Shown piece after piece: positions 54,264 to 62,201 of a DNA stretch of 64,000 nt. Location: positions 1 through 64,000 of the forward strand of contig NZ_SLWL01000014.1 of the NCBI RefSeq assembly GCF_004342915.1, in the 5' to 3' direction. Each line of letters opens with the position of its first letter. The stretch's first letter is position 1. Origin of the DNA: Camelimonas lactis (GTDB lineage: Bacteria; Pseudomonadota; Alphaproteobacteria; Rhizobiales; Beijerinckiaceae). The notes beneath the pieces are model-generated. The model was not told the origin of the DNA, did not search any database, and saw only the letters and a program-made list of their open reading frames with translations. A program made the position numbers and the translations under genes.

Positions 54264-54953
54264 TCAGCCGCCCGCGGAATGATTGCGGCGGTGGCTGCGG
54301 ATAATCTCCACCACCTCGCGACCGCTTGTCCGGACCGGCAGCGCCCGCCAGTCGCCCCGCACCGGCAGCGCCTCGCGCAGACGGCGGCGATATTCGGCGC
54401 GCGGGATTTCAATCGCGCCCAGGCTGGCCAGATGGCCGGTGATGAACTGGGTGTCGAGCAGGGTGAAGCCGCCGGCGATCAGCCGCGCCCACAGATGCGC
54501 CAGCGCCACCTTGGAGGCGTCGGTCACGGTGTGGAACATGCTTTCGCCAAAGAAGGCGCCGCCGATGCGCACGCCATACAGGCCGCCCACCATCACGCCG
54601 TCGCGCCAGCACTCCACGGTATGGCAGGCGCCCATGGCGAACAGCTCGCCATACAGGCGGCGGATTTCACCATTGATCCAGGTGGCGTCGCGGTCAGGCC
54701 GGGACGCGGCGCAATTGTCGATGACGCCGGAGAAATCGCTGTCGACGCGCACCTCGAAAGGGTCGGCGGCGATGGTGCGGGCGAGGCGGCGCGGCAATTG
54801 CAGGGCGTCGAGCGGGAAAATCCCGCGTTCGTCGGGTTCGACCCAATAGATGTCGGCGGCGTCCGCGCCGTCCGACATGGGAAAAATGCCGGCCGCATAG
54901 GCGGCCAGCAACAGGTCAGGGGTCAGGACAGAGGCGACCGTTTCCCCGCTCAT
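54264..54953 (-). CDS. aat: Leucyl/phenylalanyl-tRNA--protein transferase
   Basis: Aat adds Leu or Phe to proteins with N-terminal Lys or Arg, marking them for ClpAP degradation through the N-end rule. The 229-residue product has LLLAAYAAGIFPMSD, the WVEPDERGIFPLD segment, GGLYGVRIGGAFFGESMFH and FTLLDTQFITGHLASLGA. It starts just 6 bp after the accC stop, at the end of the aroQ-accB-accC-aat run, and is probably co-transcribed. Confidence 0.96.
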   Translation of the reverse strand: MSGETVASVLTPDLLLAAYAAGIFPMSDGADAADIYWVEPDERGIFPLDALQLPRRLARTIAADPFEVRVDSDFSGVIDNCAASRPDRDATWINGEIRRLYGELFAMGACHTVECWRDGVMVGGLYGVRIGGAFFGESMFHTVTDASKVALAHLWARLIAGGFTLLDTQFITGHLASLGAIEIPRAEYRRRLREALPVRGDWRALPVRTSGREVVEIIRSHRRNHSAGG

Positions 54954-54959
54954 GGCCGG

Positions 54960-56321
54960 TCAGAACTGCGCGTCGTCCATGCCGCCGTCGAGGAGGAAAT
55001 GCTCCAGCCAGTGGATGTCATAGGCGCCGGCCTGGATGTCGTGGTTGCGCACCAGGGTGCGGAACAGCGGCAGGGTGGTGTCGACGCCGCCGACCACGAT
55101 TTCGTCGAGGGCGCGACGCAGGCGCATCAGGCATTCATCGCGGGTGCGGCCGTGAACAATCAGCTTGCCGAGCAGCGAATCGTAGTTCGGCGGAATGCGG
55201 TAGCCCTGGTAGATGGCGGAATCCACGCGCACGCCGAGGCCGCCCGGCGGATGATAGTACGAAATCACCCCCGGCGAGGGGCGGAACGTCACCGGATGCT
55301 CGGCGTTGATGCGGCATTCGATGGCGTGACCGCGCAGGCGCACGTCGGACTGGCTGAACGACAGCTCCTCGCCAGCGGCGACGCGGATCTGCTCGTTCAC
55401 CAGGTCGATGCCGGTGATCATCTCCGTCACCGGATGCTCCACCTGGATGCGGGTGTTCATCTCGATGAAATAGAACTCGCCGTTCTCCCAGAGGAACTCT
55501 ACGGTGCCGGCGCCGAGATACTTCAGCTCCGCCATGGCGTTGGCGACGATGGAGCCGATCTTCTCGCGATCGGCCTGGCCGAGGGCCGGCGAGGGGCCTT
55601 CCTCCCACACCTTCTGGTGCCGGCGTTGCAGCGAGCAATCGCGTTCGCCAAGGTGCACGGCCTTGCCGCGCCCGTCGCCCATCACCTGCACCTCGATGTG
55701 GCGCGGCTTCTCCAGATATTTTTCCAGATAGACGGCGTCATCGCCAAAGGCGGCCTTGGCTTCCTGGCGGGCCACGGCAAGCGCGTCGGCCAGATCCTCA
55801 CGCGTCCGCGCCACCTTCATGCCGCGGCCGCCGCCGCCTGAAGCCGCCTTGACCAGCACCGGATAGCCGATTTCGTCGCCAACCCGCAGCGCTTCGGCCT
55901 CGTCGGTAATGCCGCCTTCCGAGCCGGGCACGCACGGGATGCCGAGACGCCGCGCGGTGCGCTTGGCCTCGATCTTGTCGCCCATGATGCGGATGTGCTC
56001 GGCCTTGGGACCGATGAACGCGATATTGTGGTCGGCCAGCACCTCGGCAAAGCCGGCGTTTTCCGACAGGAAGCCGTAGCCTGGATGCACGGCGTCGGCG
56101 CCGGTGATCTCGCAGGCGGCGACCAGGGCGGGAATATTCAGGTAGCTGTCGCGCGCGGCTGGCGGACCAATGCAGACGCTTTCATCGGCGAGGCGCACAT
56201 GCATGGCGTCGGCGTCCGCCGTCGAATGCACGGCGACGGTCGCGATGCCAAGCTCCTTGGCGGCGCGGAGAATACGAAGAGCGATCTCACCACGGTTGGC
56301 GATCAGGATTTTCTCGAACAT
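54960..56321 (-). CDS. accC: Acetyl-CoA carboxylase, biotin carboxylase subunit
   Basis: AccC carboxylates biotin on AccB using ATP and bicarbonate, the first half of malonyl-CoA synthesis. The 453-residue product has the N-terminal ILIANRGEIALRILRAAKE, the ATP-grasp glycine loop ASGGGGRGMKVART, the HIEVQVMGDG strand and the catalytic EMNTRIQVEHPVTE, with the C-terminal domain following. Length is typical. It lies 100 bp behind accB. Confidence 0.97.
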   Translation of the reverse strand: MFEKILIANRGEIALRILRAAKELGIATVAVHSTADADAMHVRLADESVCIGPPAARDSYLNIPALVAACEITGADAVHPGYGFLSENAGFAEVLADHNIAFIGPKAEHIRIMGDKIEAKRTARRLGIPCVPGSEGGITDEAEALRVGDEIGYPVLVKAASGGGGRGMKVARTREDLADALAVARQEAKAAFGDDAVYLEKYLEKPRHIEVQVMGDGRGKAVHLGERDCSLQRRHQKVWEEGPSPALGQADREKIGSIVANAMAELKYLGAGTVEFLWENGEFYFIEMNTRIQVEHPVTEMITGIDLVNEQIRVAAGEELSFSQSDVRLRGHAIECRINAEHPVTFRPSPGVISYYHPPGGLGVRVDSAIYQGYRIPPNYDSLLGKLIVHGRTRDECLMRLRRALDEIVVGGVDTTLPLFRTLVRNHDIQAGAYDIHWLEHFLLDGGMDDAQF

Positions 56322-56421
56322 GGCTCTCCAATCGGCGCTGGAGCGGAATAACCTGGGGACAGCGGCGGAACCGGGCAGCCGCTGTCCGGGATGAAGCGTC
56401 CGGAACGTCGCGGAGCGCCCG

Positions 56422-56913
56422 TTACTCGATGATCAGCAGCGGCTCGCCATATTCCACCGGCTGGCCATCGTCGAACATGATGGCGGTGACCGTGCCGGCG
56501 CGGGGTGCGACGATGTCGTTGAAGGTCTTCATCGCCTCGACCAGCAGCAGCTTGTCGCCAGCGCTGACCTTCGAGCCCACCTCGACGAACGGCTTCGCTT
56601 CCGGGGAGGGGCGGCGGTAGGCGGTGCCAACCATCGGCGACGTCACCGCGCCCGGATGATCGCCGCGCGGCGCGGCCGGGGCCGGGGCGGCGGCAGGGGC
56701 GGCCGCGGGCGCGGCGGCTGCCGGCGCCGGAACCGGAACCGTGGCCTGCACATAGGTGGGGGCGGGCGCGGCCGGCGGCGCCTGACGGGCGACGCGGATG
56801 CGCAGATCGTCCTTCTCCACCTCGATCTCCGTCAGGGTGCTATCGGAGACCAGACGGGCGAGTTCGCGAACGAGTTCGATGTCGGCTGCGGTTGCGTGGG
56901 GTTTCTCGCTCAT
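56422..56913 (-). CDS. accB: Biotin carboxyl carrier protein of acetyl-CoA carboxylase
   Basis: AccB carries the biotin that shuttles carboxyl groups. The 163-residue product has a helical N-terminal region, an Ala/Pro-rich flexible linker (about 45-85) and the biotinyl domain with the lysine in VEAMKTFND (Lys129). Its ATG overlaps the aroQ stop as ATGA, so translation is probably coupled. Confidence 0.96.
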   Translation of the reverse strand: MSEKPHATAADIELVRELARLVSDSTLTEIEVEKDDLRIRVARQAPPAAPAPTYVQATVPVPAPAAAAPAAAPAAAPAPAAPRGDHPGAVTSPMVGTAYRRPSPEAKPFVEVGSKVSAGDKLLLVEAMKTFNDIVAPRAGTVTAIMFDDGQPVEYGEPLLIIE

Positions 56914-57377
56914 GAGGATGTCTGGGCTCCTGATCCGGTGCGTGACCTGACAAGCGGCGCGAGCGCTTCGAGGGCCAGTTCGTAGCCAAGCGGGCCAAGA
57001 CCGCAGATCACCCCAACGGCGACCGGCGAGACATGGGAACTGTGCCTGAACGGCTCACGCGCATGAATATTGGAAAGGTGAACCTCGACGACCAGGGCGC
57101 CAACGCCGGCGATGGCGTCGCGCAGGGCGATCGAGGTGTGGGTGTAGGCGCCCGGGTTGATGATCACCCCGGCGCCGGCGAGGCCCGCCGCCTGCACGGC
57201 GTCCACCAGCGCGCCTTCATGGTTGCTCTGCATGAAGGTCACGCTGACGCCAAGCGCCTTCGCCCGTTTGGCGATGCGCGCCTCGAGATCGGCGAGGGAG
57301 GCGTGACCGTAGGTTTCCGGCTCACGGCGCCCCAGCAGATTAAGGTTCGGCCCGTTGATGACGTGGATAGCGACCAT
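56910..57377 (-). CDS. aroQ: 3-dehydroquinate dehydratase, type II
   Basis: AroQ converts 3-dehydroquinate to 3-dehydroshikimate in the shikimate pathway. The 155-residue product has [17 protein letters not shown] with the catalytic Arg and Tyr on the flexible loop, [17 protein letters not shown], and [17 protein letters not shown] with the catalytic His. The start at 57377 ([15 protein letters not shown]) is the family start. Its last bases overlap the accB start. Confidence 0.96.
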   Translation of the reverse strand: MVAIHVINGPNLNLLGRREPETYGHASLADLEARIAKRAKALGVSVTFMQSNHEGALVDAVQAAGLAGAGVIINPGAYTHTSIALRDAIAGVGALVVEVHLSNIHAREPFRHSSHVSPVAVGVICGLGPLGYELALEALAPLVRSRTGSGAQTSS

Positions 57378-57966
57378 GCTGTTGCGCCTGGGGCATCGCC
57401 CCATGGAGTGACCGCCACCCCACGGGAACATAATGCGTCACACAATATCTGGGGCGAGCCCGGCCTTGTCCGGCCAAAATTCGCCCCACGCTTGCTGAAG
57501 CGTGACCCGCCCACGAAGGACGCGCCGCATTCCAGTGATCTTTACAGGCAAGGCCTTCCGCGATGGCCAGGCATCCGCCAGAAACCGCCTGATGAATCAC
57601 GACGTATTACCGTGCGTGGAAGGCGTCGCCAAGCCTTCCAGGGAAGCCTGCCGGAAAGCCTTCTGCAAAAACCCTCTTCAACGGCCAGCCTGCGCCCCCG
57701 CAGGCCTTCCGCCACCCGGCCGCTCGCCCGCAGCCGGTCCACCCGATCACGTCTGCGGCCGCGTCAGTTGCATGCGGTGTGCAACAGATGCCGGATTCAG
57801 GGCGAAGATAAGGCGCGGCCCCGCATATGGTGAACGGCGCCCTTGCGACCGCGACGCCGCGGCGGCGGGGAACCACCCGCATGGCATGGCCCGCCGCACG
57901 TGCGATGACGGGCGGCTGTCGCCAGCCGCCCGCCCGTAAATCATGCCCCGGGACAGCCGCCCGGCC
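57378..57966. other. Intergenic region between dsbA and aroQ
   Basis: This 589-bp stretch is the control region of the aroQ-acc-aat run. AT-richer bases upstream of aroQ (57430-57460) may hold a promoter, but I see no convincing -35/-10 pair. No RNA gene or supported coding frame is visible. Confidence 0.45.
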
Positions 57967-58785
57967 TCAGCCGCAACTGGCCTTGCCGCACTGGCGCACG
58001 GATTTGATGGCCTCGGCCATGGCGTCATGGCCGACGGCGCCCGGAATGATGGTGTCGCCGATGATGAACGAGGGGGTGCCGGTGAGGCCCAGCTTGTCGC
58101 CCAGCTCGCGGCTTTCCTTGAGGGCCTCGACGACGGCCGGGGAATCGGCGTCCTTCGCGAGGCGCTTCATGTCGAGCCCCATCTCGCGGGCGACGGCCTC
58201 GGCCTGCTCCTTGCCGACGCGGCCCTTCACCGCCATCAACCGCCGGTGGTAGTCGAAAGCGCGTTCACCGGTGAGCTGCTGCTTGGCCGCCAGGGCAATC
58301 CGCGACGCCTCCAGCGATTCCTGCCCCAGCACCGGGAAGTCGCGCATCACCACCCGCAGTTTGGCGTCATCCTTCAGCAGGCGCGACATGTCGCTGACCG
58401 CGCGTTTGCAGAAGCCGCAGTTGTAGTCAAAAAATTCGACCAGCGTGACATCGCCATCCGGGTTGCCGACGACCACGGCGCTCTTGCTCTTGAGCAAGGT
58501 TTCCTTTTCCGTCGCGAGCGCCTGCTGCTGCCTGGTCTCCTGGGCCGTCTGCTGGCGCTTCTCCAGTTCGGCCATGGCCTCCTGCAGCACCTCCGGGTGC
58601 GCCACGATGTAACCGTGGACGATCGACTCGATGGCCTTTTTCTGCTCGGGCGTGAAGTCCTGGGCCCGCGCCGCCGGGGCCGCCGCGCTCACGGCGACCA
58701 TAACGGCCGCGCCAGCGAGCGCGAAACGGCGCCAGCTGGAAACTCCACGAGCGGCAGACCGGTGAATTCCTGAAAAAGCGATCAT
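57967..58785 (-). CDS. Periplasmic DsbA-family thiol oxidoreductase (ScsC-like)
   Basis: The 272-residue product has a signal peptide (residues 1-41, ending AAPAARA), then a helical N-terminal region with a Gln/Glu-rich coiled-coil segment (about 44-100), and a DsbA-type thioredoxin domain. The active site is CGFC (Cys123, Cys126) in FFDYNCGFCKRA, and the cis-Pro loop is GTPSFII. The N-terminal helices resemble the oligomerising part of ScsC/DsbL-like isomerases, so disulfide formation or isomerisation in the periplasm is the likely role. It lies upstream of aroQ, as often in Hyphomicrobiales. The C-terminal CGKASCG adds two cysteines. Confidence 0.9.
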   Translation of the reverse strand: MIAFSGIHRSAARGVSSWRRFALAGAAVMVAVSAAAPAARAQDFTPEQKKAIESIVHGYIVAHPEVLQEAMAELEKRQQTAQETRQQQALATEKETLLKSKSAVVVGNPDGDVTLVEFFDYNCGFCKRAVSDMSRLLKDDAKLRVVMRDFPVLGQESLEASRIALAAKQQLTGERAFDYHRRLMAVKGRVGKEQAEAVAREMGLDMKRLAKDADSPAVVEALKESRELGDKLGLTGTPSFIIGDTIIPGAVGHDAMAEAIKSVRQCGKASCG

Positions 58786-59086
58786 CTTCGGTTCGATCCC
58801 TGCGCCGCGCGCGGCGTTAGTGGGTTTATGGCTTCGCCAGCACCCGAAAAAGCAGCGGCCGGCGCGTAACGCCTGGACGGCCGCCCATCATGGCGACGGA
58901 ATCTATCACAGCTTGCGTTCTGGCGCATGTTCCCACCTGGCGGCGGCTTACTGCGCCCGGACTTCCTGGCGTTCCCGCAACTGGCGTTCCCACATCGTGG
59001 CGCTCTGGCGTTGAGAGTACTATAGACGCCGCATCCGGTCCGGCGCATTCGTCATCGCCATCCGGTCCAGGAACAGGAGCCCAGCC
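58786..59086. other. Divergent intergenic region
   Basis: 301 bp between the DsbA-family gene and the aminotransferase gene. TACTAT at 59018-59023, about 65 bp before the aminotransferase, is a possible -10 element, with TTGAGA too close upstream to serve as -35. Nothing else is seen. Confidence 0.4.
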
Positions 59087-60283
59087 GTGTCCGCCTTGCC
59101 TGTCGTTCCGCCGACCCCGGCGCCGTCCCGTCGCACTGCGCGAGTCGCGCCGTTTCTGGCCATGGATGTGTTGTCCGCCGCCAGGGCGAAAGCAAGGCAG
59201 GGCGCGGACATCATGCATATGGAGATCGGCCAGCCCTCCGCGCCGACGCCACGCCGGCCGCTGGAAGCAGCCCGCGCCGCCATGGCCAGCGGCCAGATTG
59301 GCTATACCGAGGCGCTGGGCCTGCCGTCGCTGCGCGAGCGCATCGCCCGCAGCTACCAGGAGCTCTATGGCGTCAGCGTCGGGGCGGAGCGGGTGATCAT
59401 CACCACCGGCTCCTCCGGCGGCTTCCTGCTGGCGTTTCTGGCCGCTTTTGAAACCGGCGCGCGCATTGCCTGCGCCTGTCCCGGCTATCCGGCCTACCGC
59501 AATATCTTCAACGCCCTCGAAATGGAGACCGTCGATATTCCCGTGGGCGCGGAAGGCGGCTGGTCGATGACCGCGGCGGCCATCGCCGCCGAATCCCGGC
59601 TGCGCCCCCTCGACGGCGTGCTGGCGATGAGCCCGTCGAACCCCACCGGCGTCATCGCCAGGCCCAATGAGCTGGCGGATATCGGCGCCCTGTGCCGGGA
59701 GCAGGGCCTGTGGCTGATTTCCGACGAAATCTACCACGGCCTGCACTATGGCGCCCCGGCCAGCACGGCGCTGGCGACCGCCCCGGACGCCATCGTCGTC
59801 AATTCCTTCTCCAAATATTATTGCATGACAGGCTGGCGCATCGGCTGGCTGGTCGTTCCCCCAGCGCTGGTGCGGCCCATCGAGCGGCTGGCGCAGAGCC
59901 TGTTCATCTCCACGCCCTTCCTCAGCCAGGTCGCCGCCGAAGCGGCGTTCGACGCCGTGGACGAGCTGGAGGCGGTGCGCGCCGGCTATGCCCGTAACCG
60001 CGAAATCGTGCTCAACGCCCTTGCCGATCTGGGCCTGGACGCCGCGCCCGCCGACGGCGCCTTCTATGCCTATGTGGACGTGTCGCGGCACGCTGCGGAT
60101 TCCATGGATTTCTGCCGGCGCTTCCTGGATGAGGCCGGCGTCGCCATTACGCCTGGCGCTGATTTCGACCCCCATCTTGGCGCGCGTTTTGCGCGCTTCT
60201 CCTTCGCCGGTTCGCAAGAGACATGCGTTGAGGGCATGGCCCGCCTGAAGACCTTTCTGCAAACCGCCTCGCTCCGGGCGTGA
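59087..60283 (+). CDS. PLP-dependent class I/II aminotransferase
   Basis: The 398-residue product is a fold-type I aminotransferase of the aspartate-aminotransferase superfamily. Motifs are IGYTEALGLPSLRERIA, MSPSNPTGVI, SDEIYHGLHY and NSFSKYYCMTGWRIGW, whose Lys (about 243) binds PLP. The C-terminal RFSFAG has the conserved carboxylate-binding Arg region. The GTG at 59087 has AGGAG at good spacing. The substrate amino acid is not evident. It is followed by a multidrug transporter. Confidence 0.92.
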   Translation: MSALPVVPPTPAPSRRTARVAPFLAMDVLSAARAKARQGADIMHMEIGQPSAPTPRRPLEAARAAMASGQIGYTEALGLPSLRERIARSYQELYGVSVGAERVIITTGSSGGFLLAFLAAFETGARIACACPGYPAYRNIFNALEMETVDIPVGAEGGWSMTAAAIAAESRLRPLDGVLAMSPSNPTGVIARPNELADIGALCREQGLWLISDEIYHGLHYGAPASTALATAPDAIVVNSFSKYYCMTGWRIGWLVVPPALVRPIERLAQSLFISTPFLSQVAAEAAFDAVDELEAVRAGYARNREIVLNALADLGLDAAPADGAFYAYVDVSRHAADSMDFCRRFLDEAGVAITPGADFDPHLGARFARFSFAGSQETCVEGMARLKTFLQTASLRA

Positions 60284-60350
60284 AAACAGGCGAAGGACTG
60301 ACTGTCACCAAATGGGCGCCGCGCTGGCCGCGGCGCGACAGGCCAGTTCG

Positions 60351-61853
60351 ATGTCACTATCTGCAAGCGCGTCCCTGGCGGACGCCCCCGGGGCGCCTGG
60401 GCGTCCGAACCTGAACCAGCGGGAGATCTACGCCATCCTTGGCGGCGTCATTCTCGCCATGTTTCTGGCGGCGCTCGACCAGACCATTGTCGCGACGGCG
60501 CTGGCGACCATCGGCCGCGACCTTGGCGACCCGGACCTGCTGCCCTGGGTGGTGTCGATCTATCTGCTCGCCGCCACCACGGTGACGCCGCTCTACGGCA
60601 AGGCCAGCGACATCTGGGGCCGCCGGCCGTTGATGATGACGGCGATCGCCGTGTTCCTCGCCGGTTCCGTCGCCTGCGCCCTGGCGCCGGACATGATCTC
60701 GCTGATCGTCGCGCGCGGCGTCCAGGGGCTGGGCGGCGGCGGCCTGATCTCCCTGGCCCAGACCGTGCTCGCCGACGTGCTGACGCCGAAGGAGCGTTCG
60801 CGCTACCAGATTCACATCGCCAGCGTCTTCGCCACCTCCAGCCTGCTGGGGCCGGCGCTCGGCGGCTTCCTGTCCGGCCACCTGCACTGGTCGGCGATTT
60901 TCTGGATCAACCTGCCGCTCGGCGGCGTCGCCCTGTGGCTGTGCGCCAGGCTGCTGAAGCGGTTGCCCCGGCATGAGCGCCGTCACCGCCTCGACTTCGC
61001 CGGCGCGCTGCTGCTGATGGGCGCCACCATCAGCCTGTTGCTGGCCATGGGCTGGGGCGGCCACCGCTATCCCTGGTTCTCATGGCCCATTGCCGCCGCG
61101 GTCGGGCTTTCCCTGGCGCTGTGGGTCCTGTTCGCCCTTCACGTGCGCAGGGCGCGGGAACCGCTGATCCCCCTGGACATCCTGCGCAACCGGGTGGTGG
61201 TGCGCGCCTGCGTCGCCGCCTGCTTCGGCATGGGCGTGTTTGTCGGCCTCAGCATCTATGCGCCGCTCTATTTTGAGATTGTCCGGGGCTTCCGCACGGC
61301 CGACGCGGGCTTGGGCGTGACCCCGATGATGGTCGCCACCGTGTTCGGCGCCACCGCCTCCGGCCGCAGCATGGTGTACTTCAACCGTTACAAGGGCGTG
61401 GCGCTGACGGGCCTCGCCATTTCCTGCCTGTGCCTGGCGGCCCTGGCGGTGTTTCCCCTGGAAACCCGGCCGCCGTGGATCACCATCGCGCTGCTGGCGG
61501 CCACCAGCGCCGGCGTCGGCAGCCTGTTTCCGGTGTGCACCATCTCCATTCAAAACGCCGTGGCCCTGCACCAGCTCGGCACGGCCACCGCCGCCATGAA
61601 CTTTTTCCGCCAGATGGGCGCGGCGCTGATTGTCGCCGCCTTCGGCGCCATCATGCTGAACGGCGCCGCTTTCGCTGGCCACGCCGCCGGCTTTTCCGGC
61701 GAGGGCGTCCGCATTGCCGGCGCCCTGACGCCAGACGCGGCGCATGGGCTGGCCATGGTGTTCCGCTGGATTTTCGGCGCGGCTGCGCTCGGCGTCCTCA
61801 TCGCCGCCGGCTTCCTCGCCAGCATGGAGGAGCGGCCGCTGCGCAGCGCCTGA
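60351..61853 (+). CDS. DHA2-family MFS multidrug transporter (14 spans)
   Basis: The product is an EmrB/QacA-type drug:H+ antiporter with 14 predicted spans. Motifs are LAALDQTIVATALATIGRDLG (motif D1), YGKASDIWGRRPLM (motif A), RGVQGLGGGGLISLAQ (motif B) and LLGPALGGFLSG (motif C). The start at 60351 gives 500 residues. An in-frame ATG at 60312 would add 13. No periplasmic adaptor (EmrA) is next to it, so it may work alone. A bidirectional terminator lies about 285 bp downstream. Confidence 0.92.
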   Translation: MSLSASASLADAPGAPGRPNLNQREIYAILGGVILAMFLAALDQTIVATALATIGRDLGDPDLLPWVVSIYLLAATTVTPLYGKASDIWGRRPLMMTAIAVFLAGSVACALAPDMISLIVARGVQGLGGGGLISLAQTVLADVLTPKERSRYQIHIASVFATSSLLGPALGGFLSGHLHWSAIFWINLPLGGVALWLCARLLKRLPRHERRHRLDFAGALLLMGATISLLLAMGWGGHRYPWFSWPIAAAVGLSLALWVLFALHVRRAREPLIPLDILRNRVVVRACVAACFGMGVFVGLSIYAPLYFEIVRGFRTADAGLGVTPMMVATVFGATASGRSMVYFNRYKGVALTGLAISCLCLAALAVFPLETRPPWITIALLAATSAGVGSLFPVCTISIQNAVALHQLGTATAAMNFFRQMGAALIVAAFGAIMLNGAAFAGHAAGFSGEGVRIAGALTPDAAHGLAMVFRWIFGAAALGVLIAAGFLASMEERPLRSA

Positions 61854-62201
61854 GACACACCGCGCCACCATCCCACACCACCTCTCCGTCATGCCCGCGC
61901 CCGTCGCGGGCATGCGCGTTTTCAGGCCAGGGGCAGGTGGAAAGCGCCCGACCAGAGTAGCTACGGGAAGCGCTTCGCTGACGGACCGGCGGCGTCAAAC
62001 CATGCGCCCGGCGCAGCGTGGCTGCGGCAATGGCCAGAGCAGGGCTTCCGGTCCACGCAACCGGCCTGCCGCGCGCCGGGTCTGGGCGGCTGCCCGGCCG
62101 GCCCGGCGGAAACCGCCCGTGGTCCGCGCCCGAAACAAAACGCCCGCGACAACGTCGCGGGCGTTTTTCATGACTTCGAATCCAGGGATTGAGGCGCAGC
62201 G
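61854..62201. other. Intergenic region between the transporter gene and rne
   Basis: 348 bp between convergent genes. It holds the terminator at 62137-62168. No supported gene is seen in the rest. Confidence 0.5.
62137..62168. terminator. Bidirectional rho-independent terminator
   Basis: ACGCCCGCGAC (62140-62150) pairs perfectly with GTCGCGGGCGT (62154-62164) across a 3-base loop. A T run follows on the plus strand and an A run precedes it, giving a T run on the minus strand. It sits between the convergent transporter gene and rne, 34 bp past the rne stop. Confidence 0.93.
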